DNA of 64,000 bases from the NCBI GenBank assembly GCA_007026445.1, contig VDMD01000017.1, positions 248,001 through 312,000 on the forward strand, read 5' to 3'. This DNA comes from Schizophyllum amplum (lineage: Eukaryota; Basidiomycota; Agaricomycetes; Agaricales; Schizophyllaceae). Each line of letters opens with the position of its first letter. The stretch's first letter is position 1. The position numbers and the translations under genes are program-made. The notes under the pieces were generated by a model. The model made no database searches. It was given only the letters and a program-made list of their open reading frames with translations, and was not told where the DNA came from. Positions 11,919-23,700 of the stretch are shown here, piece after piece.

Positions 11919-13246
11919 ATGACTCACCCTGCAAATACTGCTACGTGTATCATATCTGGCGCTGCTGAAAACCTGAGGCAATGTCATCTCATAACGGAGT
12001 CGGCAGACGAGGGGGAACTTCACGTAAGTGGACCTTCCTGGTTCAGGTGTGCTACGGTGCTGATCCCTCTCGAATAGATTGCACGAAAGGAATGGATATT
12101 TGGTATTCCTCGGGGAAGTATATCTTACTACACCCAATCGCGAGAGAACATCATAATCTGTACGTCAAGAATTACTGCTTTCTTCGCAGACTCTAACCTA
12201 CGTGTTTACTAGTTCGGGAAGATATTTGTAAAATGTACACGCGGGGGGAATTCGTCCTTGCACCTACCTTCAAGACGTACATTGACACGATGGCATTCGT
12301 GCAACGTGCGGGCACCACCGACCGCAAAAACGACGACGAGTCTCCGCGACGTCCACTAACGGCGGTGAATTCATGTTCCAACTATCAGACCACTATGGAA
12401 CACTGATCATTGATACAGCTCATATCGCCTGAATGCCGGTATCGCTATGTTTTCATTCCTTTCACGGATGCTGCGCGCGCGCTTCAACAAGAGTTCAGAA
12501 TGCAACCTCAAACGGACGAAGACCTCAATGGAGGCTGGCTTCCCCGGCCCAGGAGGCCTCTTCTTGAAGGGAGTAATGCCTATCCGGTGGTCGAATGTCA
12601 CGCCCACCCATTCTCTGTCGCGACATTGGCGGAGACTGTCTTCCGCCTTCGTCCCAGCACGGAGATTACTGCGCAATGGCTTGTCTGCTCGGACAGAATA
12701 GTCGATCTCTGGCGGTGCAAGAAACACCCACCCCCACAGTGGTTCGTCGACGCGCCAAAGTTTGGCGAGGACGACACCGACCTAAGCACCACCGAGGCCT
12801 CTGGCTACGACCCCCTCTTGTCGGAGAGCAAATGCGAACCGGGACTCGTACGCCTCACGCGCGAGACCGATGCTGCCGCGCTTGCTGCTGACCCGCGGAC
12901 GAAGGTAACCAATTGGTTTGGCAAAGCCGACCTCAAAGCCAAACCCATCGAGGAAGAGCTGCATCGCTCACCTGTCAAGCTGCGCCGGTCCAGCCGCCTC
13001 GCCGCGCGCGCAGGCCCGTATGCCTCGTCGTCTCCCGAGCGCTGCGCGTCTCCTCCCCCTGAGGAATGGGTGCCGCCGTCTCCACCGCGGCGGGCGCCCT
13101 GGCCATCCGCGCGCGGTCGCGACCCTATCCGTTATCCGCCTGCGTGGGAGAAGCGCAATGGACGGTTCCCGACGTCGAACTTCTCCAGCAACGACTGGGC
13201 CTACTTCCAGTATGGCGTCGCTCTTGCCGCCCGCACCAATGAATAG
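11919..13246 (+). CDS. Family A protein A5, tandem duplicate of A4
   Basis: Four exons, 11919-12023, 12078-12159, 12213-12364 and 12419-13246, encode 388 residues with exon lengths 105, 82, 152 and 828, exactly those of A4. It starts MTHPANTATCIISGAAENLR and keeps CHLITESADEGELH, IARKEWIFGIPRGSISYYT, FREDICKMYTRGEF and YRYVFIPFTDAARALQQEF. From QWFVDAPKFGEDD to the stop it differs from A4 by only scattered residues. Here the first His of the HNH-like pattern (C-H-L-I) is present while the last is Cys. All reading frames are open, so it is intact. Its promoter has CACGTG boxes but no partner B gene; it looks like a copy added behind the B1/A4 pair. Confidence 0.87.
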
Positions 13247-13766
13247 CGCATGGTGCCTTCATCGGACTTCAACATGCCCGTGTATATGCACCATATACAG
13301 CCGTTGCTGACCCACGAGTAACTCGTGTCCAACCTACGCGTCTCCAGCCGGTTCCGCGCTCACGACCTGCTCGCTTGTCGCGCGCATGGTCGGCACGTCC
13401 CCGCTGCGTCTCTACGGCCCATCTACGCTGAAGAGGTGGCTCACCACGGTCACTAACGGATGATACACCATCGTGATCATGTCGACACGCCTCAAGATTC
13501 CGCGCGAATGCTCTAGGTGCTGCACAAGGACGCGTCCCGCGTCGCCAGACGACATTACCCGGCCAGCGCATATCATCTGGTCATCCATCGGTCGAGGTAC
13601 AGTGTACAGTGCTGACTTGCCAACGGCACTCCGACTACGCTCAACGAGGTCGACCCCTTCGCCATATGCGTTACTCGGTCTGCGGCGCGACCAGACATTC
13701 CATCATGGAGACCAGCAGTAGGCATACACAGTGAAGTAGATTCATGTGATGCCTCTCCTGCTTGTC
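13247..13766. other. 3' flank of A5, paralogous to 11190-11625
   Basis: Non-coding sequence that aligns with the A4 3' flank with more differences than the genes themselves. No gene seen. Confidence 0.6.
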
Positions 13767-13870
13767 GGGCGCCGCTCTGACCGTCTGGCCGTGCTCGGAA
13801 CCCTATCCGCCGCCCGCCCACGTGGGGAGAGTGGGCCTACCTTGCTGCCCGCACAGGGAACGCGGACCAG
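13767..13870 (+). pseudogene. Relic of a family A C-terminal exon
   Basis: The stretch beginning CGGGCGCCGCTCTGACC matches the A4/A5 tail region (RRAPWPSARGRDPIRYPPAW): RAPLTVWPCSEPYPPPAHVG, then after a deletion WAYLAARTGN, recalling NDWAYFQYGVALAARTSG. Only about 100 bp survive, with frame breaks. It shows that another copy once lay behind A5. Confidence 0.55.
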
Positions 13871-14507
13871 GGCTCCACGTGGTGTATATTGCAGGCCTAC
13901 CTAACCCCCAAAGCAGGTGGCTCGTACTTACGACGAACGGCAATCCGACCAACGCAGGTCTATGAGACTGAGCTGTGCTGTGCGGTGCGCGCGCCGTGTG
14001 GTTCGCGCGGTTGCCCACTCTACCTGGTGCACGGTCTTGATGTGCATGTTCTTGACTCGATAGTTTTCCATCCTTCTTGGCATGATACACAATCTATAAC
14101 AAAATAATAACGGTCGGGTCACTCGGTTCTTGTTTAACAGCGCGGCCTGCGTCAAGTCTACAGCAATAGTCCTGCCGCCGTGCCTACAGCGTGCGCGAGT
14201 TTTTTGAGCGTCTCCGGCAGATCTTGAGAGCTGAAAATAAGCTCGATATCTGGTGCTCTGGCTCCGAAAATGCTATGCTTCGCGCTACATACCATGGTCC
14301 GGATTGTTGAACGAACGGACCCACAACCAGCTTAGTAATCCGGCGAGTGCCGGCACAAAAATCTTCATCACAGCGTCTCATCTTGATCCTTGATCATCAT
14401 CGTCAGCGACCTTCTCGCTGAGCAGCCACCGTCTCCCGCGCCCGTCGCCACCACCAAAAGCCCCTGCACCCCAAGCCAGCGCTTGGAAGCCACAAAAAGA
14501 GCCCAAT
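13871..14507. other. Intergenic, upstream of eIF4A
   Basis: Holds the presumed eIF4A promoter and 5' UTR (pyrimidine-rich stretch just before the ATG at 14508). No gene seen. Confidence 0.5.
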
Positions 14508-16011
14508 ATGTCTGCGTACGTCGCCCGCAACGAGCGTGAAAGCAGTAAACTCACCCAGCATGCAGCGAAGAAACTCTCCAGGATGTGCCCGAGGGCGAGA
14601 TCGAGTCCAACTGGGACCAGATTGTCGACAACTTCGACAACATGAACCTCAAGGCCGAGCTGCTCCGCGGTATCTACGCCTACGGGTGCGCTTGCTGCTA
14701 CTTCCGATGTGCGCCGATCGACTGACGCTGCAAAAAGTTTTGAACGTCCGTCTGCTATCCAGCAGCGCGCCATCGTCCCCGTCGTGCAGGGCCACGACGT
14801 TATTGCGCAGGCGCAGTCGGGTACCGGCAAGACCGCCACGTTCTCGATCTCTATCTTGCAGCAGGTGCGCGAAAACATACCCGACCAATAGCATGTCCAT
14901 GCTGACACCCGCACTCAGCTCGACATGTCCATCAAGGGCACCCAGGCGCTCATTCTCGCCCCCACGCGTGAGCTCGCGCAGCAGATCCAAAAGGTTGTCA
15001 TCGCTCTCGGTGACTACATGAACATCGAGTGCCACGCATGCGTCGGCGGCACCGCTGTCCGTGACGACATCGCGCGCCTTCAGGAGGGTGTTCACGTTGT
15101 CGTCGGTACCCCCGGCCGTGTCCACGACATGATCGGCCGTCGTGCTCTCCGTACCGACCACATCAAGATCTTCTGTCTCGATGAGGCCGATGAGATGTTG
15201 TCGCGTGGTTTCAAGGACCAGATCTACGAGGGTGCGTTGCTGCCTTGTTCACCAGTGACACCGTCTGATATCTTCGCAGTCTTCCAGCTTTTGCCCCAGG
15301 ACATCCAGGTCGTCCTTCTCTCTGCCACGATGCCCGCCGAGGTGTTGGAGGTCACGAAAAAGTTCATGCGCGACCCCATCCGCATTCTCGTCAAGCGTGA
15401 CGAGCTCACGCTTGAGGGTATCAAGCAGTTCTACATCGCCGTTGAGCGCGAAGAGTGGAAGCTTGACACGCTTTGCGATCTGTACGAGACCGTCACGATC
15501 ACGCAGGCTGTCATCTTCTGCAACACCCGCCGAAAGGTCGACTGGTTGACCGAGAAGATGCACGGCCGCGAGTTCACCGTGTCCGCAATGGTGAGTAGCT
15601 CAGTCTGTATGCGGAGGTCTTCAGCTGACAACGTATTGTAGCACGGTGACATGGAGCAGAAGCAGCGCGAGGTCTTGATGAAGGAGTTCCGTTCAGGCTC
15701 TTCCCGTGTGCTGATCACGACCGACTTGCTCGCTCGTGGTATCGACGTGCAGCAAGTATCCCTCGTCATCAACTACGACTTGCCGACCAACCGGGAGAAC
15801 TACATTCACCGTATCGGCCGTGGTGGTCGTTTCGGTCGCAAGGGTGTCGCAATCAACTTCGTCACCACTGACGACGTGCGCATGCTCCGCGACATCGAGC
15901 GTGAGTATCATCTATGTTCGTACTTGTCTTCCGTCTCTGACCAATCCTCCTGCAGAATTCTACAACACCCAGATCGACGAGATGCCGCTCAACGTCGCCG
16001 ACCTCATTTAA
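14508..16011 (+). CDS. eIF4A: Translation initiation factor eIF4A, DEAD-box RNA helicase
   Basis: ATP-dependent RNA helicase of the eIF4F complex, unwinding mRNA 5' leaders for ribosome loading in the cytoplasm. Seven exons, 14508-14515, 14566-14685, 14738-14864, 14919-15231, 15280-15590, 15642-15900 and 15956-16011, give 397 residues, the usual length. All DEAD-box motifs are visible in order: Q-motif FERPSAIQQ, motif I AQSGTGKT, Ia PTRELAQQ, Ib TPGR, II DEAD, III SAT, V ARGID and [13 protein letters not shown]. The C-terminus [10 protein letters not shown] is the typical eIF4A end. The first exon holds only eight coding bases (ATGTCTGC). One acceptor (before 14738) is preceded by A-rich AAAAAG instead of a pyrimidine tract. 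This is a highly conserved, probably highly expressed, housekeeping gene. Confidence 0.97.
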
Positions 16012-18877
16012 GCGCCTGACGACCTGCCGACGAACACTGACGCTTGCACGCCTTTCTCTTTTTCTCTTGTTTTCGCCTTCTTCTCTCTGCGTCTCTCTCT
16101 CATCATATCGTACTGTAGCACCGCCCGCATCCTCTCTGCGTACGCCCCCGACGTCCGTCATTCTCTGCGTCCGCCTCGTATATACCGCCCACGCCGCCTA
16201 TAAGTCGAGGTGCACTGTTGTAACGCATGCTTGTTGTAATGCCGCGCGTCCTTCCGTGTACTCCTCTACCATGCCACACGGGCGCTGCCTCCCCTCTTTG
16301 TGCTCATCGCGCTGTAAAATGTTGTCATGCTAGAGCTGTAGCGTCGTGTATACGTGACGGGGGGCAAATGAAAGGTGTATTTATCCGGATATGGGACGTG
16401 CTCTGGGGTGGCAATGGCGGTTTGGGGACCTTGGCTGAAGTAAAGAAGATGTTCTGGTCGGGTAGACGTTCAGAACAAACAACAGCAAACAGCGTGCGGC
16501 TTGCGCGGCGCGACCTGGGCGCGACTCTCCCTTTGCGTCTTCCTCGACTTCGGCGCTTCAGCTGTCGACTTGGCCTTTTCGTATTCTAACGCCCCTTCAT
16601 CCTCAAAATGAAGCACTATATGCTGAAATAAGAGAACTTCTTTCCCTCATGCGGCGCATTCAAGTCTGAATCCTCGATATTGCGACTTCGAGAGGGCCAA
16701 AGAGAACACAGTGCCTTGTCCCCTTATTTAACACAACATACAGCGTACAAAATTGGACAGTTTCTCTCGTAACAATCGCCGTCCATTCTTCCACTTTGTG
16801 CTCTCCATCGGCGGGCAGCATCTACGGCTCACCCGACTCGAGCGGGCCTGGGTGCGTGTTACCTTCGCCTCTCCGCTATTCGTGGCCTTATAGGCATCCT
16901 CTAGATGCCGTAACACTCAAGGAAGACAGCCAGAAGACACCATTGTCGAATGCGAGTGCACTCAGGTGCGCGAACTGTCAACGGCTTCCCACTTGCCGCT
17001 TCACCGCACGGAAAGCTGGATCGCGAACCTCCGGACCACAATGGCCTGGTTTAGCTTCCCATGGTCAGTGGCCACGGCGATGCAAAGCCCTCTTTGTGGC
17101 TATCCACATGATGAGGCGAGCTCGAACATACGATGAAGAACTTAATCCTGATACGCCGTGGCAGTCATGATGGCGCGGACGAACCACTTTGCAGAACATC
17201 TCCCGACGTGGGTCAGAGCAGGTCATAGTGCAGCGCAGGGTATCACATGCCAATAGGGCGAGCATCTTGGGGCGCAAATGCCTCTATCTGCTTCAAGCTG
17301 GACGAGGTGCGTTTCTTTGTCTTCCACGTTGAGCTGCCCTTGACGCAAAAACGGCTGACGCAGTCCATGCTATGTAGGACCTGATCGTGCGTTCATCTTT
17401 AAATGCTTGAGAGGTTTGAGGACCGACGAGGGACTCCCGCGAAGCCACAATGGATATATGCGAGTACCGACGATATTCGGAACATGATCTCCGTTAATCC
17501 CATTCCGGTCGATCCTCTGCAGAACGATCGACGGACGCAGATGGAGGTACCCTTCTTCATTTACCTCCATCCCATCCCGCCCCCGGAGCCGGGGAAGACC
17601 ACCTAGGTTGCCAGAAGCGGGGTCCGACCCTCCAATACGTGTGCCTGCGAGCTAAGGCGTCCTCCAGCCCAAGGTCGTCGGCTTTTTACTATCAGCATAG
17701 GGTGCTTCCGCCTATATCCGACCTTCTTGCTATCCTCTAGCTCTCTTCCGCCACTGCGTGGGGGCTTGCGACTGGCGTGTTCTGAATGGCCGACGGCGAC
17801 GTGAAGCATGTCAGACCTGGGGTTCTATCAAGCTTTCTAACGTCGGGCGCCATATAGCAGGTCAATAAACCCTGGGCTGCGATCAAGGTCAGGACATGCT
17901 CCGACATGGTGGAATTCGCGTCTTTTCTGACAGTTGCCCAAGCAGGAACGACTCTTACCAAGTCTGCGGCGCTACCTGCCATGCAACTGACAAGTCGCAC
18001 TCATCAATGCCGACCGTTTGCAGACAAGGAAAATTGGCCGTTATTGTCAGACTAGCCACGCCTAGGTATCTGCTAATCCGACTCGGTCGCTTTTCATGAC
18101 GCTGATAAACGACCAGATTCTGCGCCAAGCGCTCGTCGACCGCGCTATGACGCTTGAGAAGCTATGCAGTGTGCCCAAGAGAAGTAGCCGGTGGGATCCT
18201 CGGGGTGTTTACACTCAGCGACACCACGCGCCACTGGCTGTGGAACACCCGAGAAGCTCGGTGGTACGTGCCACTCGTATATGAACATTCCTGAGGTTCA
18301 ACATTGAAGCTGAGGCTGGCAATATTCTCAAGGACGTCATCGTCATACCTCGGGATAAACATGCTATCTCTGCGACAAGAAATCGATGTTTGCGATGGGT
18401 CCAAGATGAAGTGAAGACCCGTTCGCGAAGGCGAGCGTCGAGCGGCGAGCCCCGGGAATCTGCCGATCAAAGCCTGCCTTAAGGAGATGCCCTGGGACAC
18501 GGTAAGGGAGCCGATATATGCATTTAGCCACCGCTTTGTCGGTCTGTTTGCTTCCGCCTGCCTCTGCGGCCTTTTGTTTTCGAAACCGACGATGCGCAAC
18601 CCAAAAGATCCACGACAGAGGCTCGGCGGCGTACATTCACCGAACGCCCTCGTTATCTTCCACGAAGGAAAGCCCAGTACCCAGCTCGCGCCGAAGTGCT
18701 ATCTCCAGGGCTCTATCGAGCTATCGAGAGACCGACGGCCCCACATCCGTTCTTCGCTCGCTTCTTCCCTTATATGAATGAAGGGCATATCCTTGGTATG
18801 ACTTTTTTGGCTGGCCCACTGCGTATCTGAAAACCTCCCCAGCGCTGGACACGACTCTTGACGCCCCCCTCACCAGC
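16012..18877. other. Long intergenic region, no gene supported
   Basis: The first 350 bp, rich in T and C, are the likely eIF4A 3' UTR. Beyond that, short open frames occur on both strands but none shows a recognisable domain, splice-linked continuation or codon pattern like the neighbours. Parts of 17400-17600 faintly recall family A (KPQWIYAS), too weak to call. At nearly 2.9 kb this is the longest gene-free stretch of the window. Confidence 0.5.
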
Positions 18878-20811
18878 ATGACCGACGCGAATGTGCTCTT
18901 GACGAGGGTCGTGCAGGTCTCGAAAGATGACCTTCGCGACGCCTCTCAGAGGCTAGGGTTGGCGATCAAGGAGGAAGAGGAGGACGACTATCTCAAGCTC
19001 ATGGGCCAGTTCAAGCAGTCGCTCGACGCTGTCATGAATGTTCCAGGTGCGGTCTCAAGATACCGATATCGTGCAGCGACTAATTCCTTGCAGACTACTT
19101 GCCGCCAGTCGACCATGAACGATTTCCACGACACATTATTTGGACGCCCACAGACACCGAGAACGAGCTCAATGGCTGGGCGTGCAAGGTAAACATCACC
19201 GGGAGGCGCGGCGGAGCTCTTGAAGGCAGGACCATTTGCCTGAAAGACAGCATTTGCCTCGCCGACGTCCCCTGCAGATTTGGTACGGACGTCATCACTG
19301 ACTTCGTTCGTACGTATTTTTTCTCCCCGCCATGGCACATGCAGAGTCTCATTTGCAGCCCAGCTAGTGTGGACGCTACTATCGTTACCCGTATCCTAGA
19401 AGCTGGCGGTATCATCGTAGGGAAAGCGACCTGCGAGGTTCGCCATTATTCCGGACCATCTTAGTGCTAGTACTGATGTCAGGCAGAACATGTCGCATGG
19501 CGCCGCCTCGGATTCCTCACCAGGGCGACCTGTTCAGAATCCTTACGCGAGAGGCTTCAGCGCCAGTGGCTCCAGCTCTGGCTGCGGCGCTCTCATTGGA
19601 TCCGGTGAAGTGGAAATGGGTATGGGAGGTGATCAAGGAGGTAGTGTTCGTCTAGTGAGTGCCGTGCTGCACATTCAAGCTCATATACTGACATCGGCGT
19701 AGCCAGCAGCCTTTTGTGGCCTCGTTGGTCTGAAGCCAACGATAGGTCTCGTCCCCTACACCGGCATCTTATCCTCGGAAGCGAGCGTCGATTACACAGG
19801 ACCCATGACGCGCACCGTCTTGGATAACGCACTCCTGCTGGAAGCCGTCGCTGGATATGACGGCATCGACGATCGTCAACTGGGTGCCCCTGCCCCCGCT
19901 TTTGTCCCCCACTATGCGCACAACGTCCTAGCGTCCCGAAGACCGGAGCTCCCCCTTATGGGCGCACGCATCGGCGTCCTTCAAGAAGGCGTCGACATCC
20001 CCCGACTGCAGCCTGAGGTCGCGAAGCTCTTCGACATGGCAGTCCAACGATTCGTCGACCTCGGGGCGCACGTCTCCCAGGTATCCGTACCTCTTCACCG
20101 CGACATCCTCCCCGCGATGACCGTCATCAACAAGATGGGCAGCTCGCAGACACGCACGGGGAGGCAGTGCCAGCGGCGGGCGCTCTACCTAAACGAGTAC
20201 TTCGAGAAGCTGCTGCCGTGGAACGAGGTCAAGTGGGACAAGGCGCATCCGTTCGTGAAGAACACGAGTTTGTGCGCAGAGTACGCGTGGGCTGGCGCAG
20301 GGGCGAAGTACGCGACAGCGTACGGGCGAGCGGTCAACCAAGTGCGGAGGCTGAAGGATGAGTACGATGCGGCCTTGAAGGGATGCGACGTTCTGATCAT
20401 GCCTACTGTCCCCTTCACGGCGCGCCGGCACGCGGACGAAAATGGGGGTCCATGGCATAAGCACGATCACTATGGTAAGCTGCAGCGCGTCTGCTCTTAG
20501 GCCTGAATACTGACTCGCGCAGCGGGCATCATCGCCAACACATCGCAGTTCAACGGTACCGGACATCCGGCGCTCACGCTCCCGATTGGTATGGCGCCGC
20601 CTACGGAGGACGTCATGCTCTCGCGGTCCGACAAGGACATCCGTCTTCCTGTTGGATTGCAGGTGAGTGATCTTGTATGCACGCGCCGCGTCGGCCTTAC
20701 ATATCTCTACAGATCGTCGGCAAATTTTGGGATGAGGGCACAATATATCGGGTCGCTGATGCCTGGGAGAGATCAGCTGGCGACTGGAGGAGCATCGAGG
20801 CTGAGATGTGA
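18878..20811 (+). CDS. Amidase, amidase-signature family
   Basis: Hydrolase of carboxamides with the Ser-cisSer-Lys triad of the amidase-signature family. Seven exons, 18878-19046, 19094-19309, 19364-19437, 19487-19654, 19703-20474, 20523-20662 and 20713-20811, give 545 residues, normal for fungal members. The Lys lies in EGRTICLKDS. The signature follows as GSSSGCGALIGSGEV and GMGGDQGGSVRLPAAFCG, containing both Ser positions. GLKPTIGLVPYTGILSSEAS and DYTGPMTRTVLDNALLLEA are family blocks. QFNGTGHPALTLPIG and GLQIVGKFWDE mark the C-terminal part. No signal peptide is seen, so it is probably cytosolic. Its substrate (aliphatic amide, formamide or other) cannot be told from sequence. Confidence 0.92.
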
Positions 20812-21218
20812 GCTTCGCTGACTCGTGGTTGTAAATTTCGTTCTCCTGGCTTGTCGTGTTCCCTGTACCTGCTAGATGTCTTTCGTAGATGCTCTTCACC
20901 CGCCTGCTTGCTACATACATTCTTTTTTAATCGTACCTCCGGTGGATCCTTATGGCAGTTTCTAACCTCTATTGCGAGCCAGATCTCCTACATCAGCAGT
21001 TGCTTTGTTGTGTCATCAGAGTCGGTAATCATAAGTAACTTTCATGGAAGTAGATCGTGAAATCGTGTAGGGTCCGAGGCGGAGAAAGATCAAGGGCATA
21101 TGTAGTAGCTCCTTTACATCAACCAGGATGTGCCGGAAGGGGTGTATGCTACAAAGGGGAACAGTGCTACAGAAGGAAGGCCATAACGCGGGCACGTGAT
21201 ACACAGATAGGTTCGTCA
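20812..21218. other. Intergenic between convergent amidase and HMG-box gene
   Basis: Convergent 3' ends share about 400 bp. It holds T-rich stretches and AATCATAAGTAA-like sequence near 21030. No gene seen. Confidence 0.5.
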
Positions 21219-22050
21219 TCAAAAGCACGCGCGACTGCCGTCGACGCTGGACAGGAAGACGGTGTCCGCCACCGCCATACGGTGTGGCTTGATAGCGAAC
21301 CTTGCCAAGTTGGCGTAGTCCTCGTCGTTCCAAGACGTGGCCCCGCTGCGCTCGGGGTATGTGAACCTCTGCATAGCCGGTCAACTGACAGCGAGGGCGT
21401 AAGCAGGAAGGGAGCACGCACCGGAGTTTGGAAGTAGGGATCGTTGGGCACGATGGTAGGCATCTGCTGGACGTAGACCGGGTGGCTTTCAGACACCTCG
21501 GCTTCAACTCCGACCTCGACCTCGACCTCAACTTCAACCGGCCGCGCCACACTAGCCACGTGGTTGACGGGGGACTTCGACGACGATGCTTGCGCGATCG
21601 GCGGGGAAGGCGGGGAGGGGCGAGGGAGACGGGGAGCGGCGCGGGAGGTGGTGGACTTGCGCGAGGCCTTGCCCGAGGACTCGTTGTACTTGTATTCCGG
21701 GTACTTGCGCTTGTGCTCGGCGGCCCCCTCGCGCGCCAGGTCTTCGTAGTACGCCTTCTTCTCCGCAGACACCGCTTTCCATTTCTCCCCAGCTATGCGG
21801 CTGACCTCGATCTGGTTCAAGCCGCCTCCTGATGCCTTGTATTCCCTCCAGAAGTCCTTGCGGTAATACATGAAAGCGTTGCACGGGCGGGGCACTTTGT
21901 CCTTCTTGTTGGTCGAGGGACATGTTACTAGTCAAGGTGTCAACGCGCCGGTCGGAGAAATCAAGGGGACTGAGCACCTTGATCACCGTCCAAGGGGTTC
22001 GGCAAGCATGGATGGGTGCGCGACAACGAGTACGATCGTTGAACGGGCAT
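21219..22050 (-). CDS. HMG-box protein 1
   Basis: Sequence-specific type HMG-box protein, expected to bind and bend DNA in the nucleus. Three exons on the minus strand, 22050-21987, 21927-21422 and 21368-21219, give 239 residues. The start MPVQRSYSLSRTHP was chosen because it joins in frame (phase 1) and mirrors the MPVHRSTST start of the second HMG gene. The box runs from about residue 31, VPRPCNAFMYYRKDFW, through GGLNQIEVSRIAGEKWKAVS to HKRKYPEYKY. A VEVEVEVEVGVEAEV repeat follows at about residues 140-155. The last exon encodes RFTYPERSGATSWNDEDYAN and ends SRACF; its acceptor was picked because this frame alone gives balanced composition. Comparable to fungal MATA_HMG-type boxes; a mating role is not shown. 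Confidence 0.82.
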
Positions 22051-23618
22051 GGTGTTCGATGAAAGTTATGGGGGGTGGTGGCTGACGCTCGAGATGGTAC
22101 CAGGATCCGACATTATTTATATACGGCGAGAAGGGCGCGAGCAGAATGACCGTCGAGAAACTCATTCGCTCTATGATCACAAGAAGCACCACTCTAGCAA
22201 GCGAAAACGCCTTTTGTACCATACATCACACCACGTGTTCGCAAACATCAGGCAGGTGGCCCGGTGGGCCGTGACGGTGGGCTTGCGGTGGGCCTTAGCT
22301 GGCATTGGGCAAGTCAGTGATACGATCGAGATTTGGCTTTGTTTGCGTAGTACTTGCATACTGATCATGATCAGCGATGGCAGAGTAACTACTTCCAGTC
22401 AAACAGCCCCGAACTTGCCAGAAGAGCAGATTCAATTCAGTGGCGAGCGCACGCGCCGAGTCCGTCGCCGATCTCTGGATCGCGGCCTTTTTGACTCGAG
22501 GCAACCGATCTTGGCGGCTACATAACTTGAAATTCCCATCGTGACTTATTGATCCAGCGCGGAAACGATGTTCATCGCGCCAAGTTCGATAGGTCGAGCA
22601 GGCCGTGATATCGGCTTTGTCCCCACTTTCGCCACTTGCTACAAGTCTGCTCGTCATTCAATATTCGTCGCGGTTGACTGCAGCTCGCAGCTCATCGATG
22701 CATCCTGAGGATGCACTGCAGCGCGCTTGCTTTTGGCCGACTTGAGATACAGCCAGGATACTGCCTGGATACTGCTGTCGTGAGTTTTAGTGACCGACTG
22801 AACTCTAAATCAGACTCACCGTGACTCACGGGCGTCGCGTCGCGTCGTCGTTGGGGTCGTCGTCGACGTCGAGCACGGATGATGAGCACCACAGGCTTCC
22901 CTGTGGCACGCCTCGTGCGCTTGCTTTCGCAATGCTCTTGGGTACATACGGTATGAGAATTTTACTTCTATCTGTTCATCGTCTTGTAGTTGTATGTCAG
23001 GTGTTTCTCGTAGTTGTACTCGTCGGCGACGACGCGATGCGCCGCCGTCACCCGCGCCGCCGCCGCCCGGACCCCGCACGCGCGTGAGTCACTGGCAAGG
23101 CAATGCACGTGACCACAGCAGCTGGATGCCGTCGGCGAGTGCCGAATCCCGATAGACATCACGCGCGCCCAGTCAATGTCTCGAACGAAGGATGTTCGCT
23201 CTGGCGTCTGGACACTCGCTGAACTACAATGACGTCCCGAGGCCCTGTTTCGCCAACTTCAGTCTTGACACAGGGCAGACCGTCGTCGTCCACGCATTCA
23301 AGGTCACGGGGAACTGCAGATCGACAGCTCTGCGCGCCGCCGGCCCTGCGCCCGCAATTCGCGCCGCGCTCGCACTCATGGCAGGCGCACCCTCGTGCGG
23401 TCAGACGCCTTGGCTTTAACTTATCGTCCCGGTCCGATGATTCAGAGAGCAATAACGTGGGCTCGATCTACAGTCGCTGTAAGGGGGGTTCTGCGCGGGC
23501 GTCGTCGATGCGGCGTTGAGTGCGTCGAGGCTGAGCAGCCGCAGCGTCGCCGTCAGGGCGGGTCTATGTCTAGACAGTGCACGGGGCGGACTCCAGGCAC
23601 TCTATCCTGCTCCTCCAG
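22051..23618. other. Intergenic, no gene supported
   Basis: Upstream region of the HMG-box gene and of the thaumatin-like gene, which diverge. Several short frames exist on both strands, but none has a domain or consistent splice structure. CACGTG occurs at 23107-23112. Confidence 0.5.
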
Positions 23619-23626
23619 TATATAAG
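23619..23626 (+). promoter_or_regulatory. TATA box of the thaumatin-like gene
   Basis: TATATAAG lies 75 bp before the ATG at 23701, followed by a CT-rich initiator stretch (CTCTCCTTCTCACC). This arrangement suits a strongly inducible fungal gene. Confidence 0.65.
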
Positions 23627-23700
23627 GCGAGGGAGGACGCGTAGAAGAGCAAGCAGGCAACTACCTCTCCTTCTCACCTTACCTCCACACATCCCTCGCA

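Noticed and set aside
17036..17455. ACAATGG sites outside A/B promoters
   Set aside because: Several are expected by chance in 64 kb; these are not near a start codon.
17403..17606. Faint resemblance to the family A P-x-W-(F/I) segment
   Set aside because: Only a few residues agree and no other family block occurs in order nearby.
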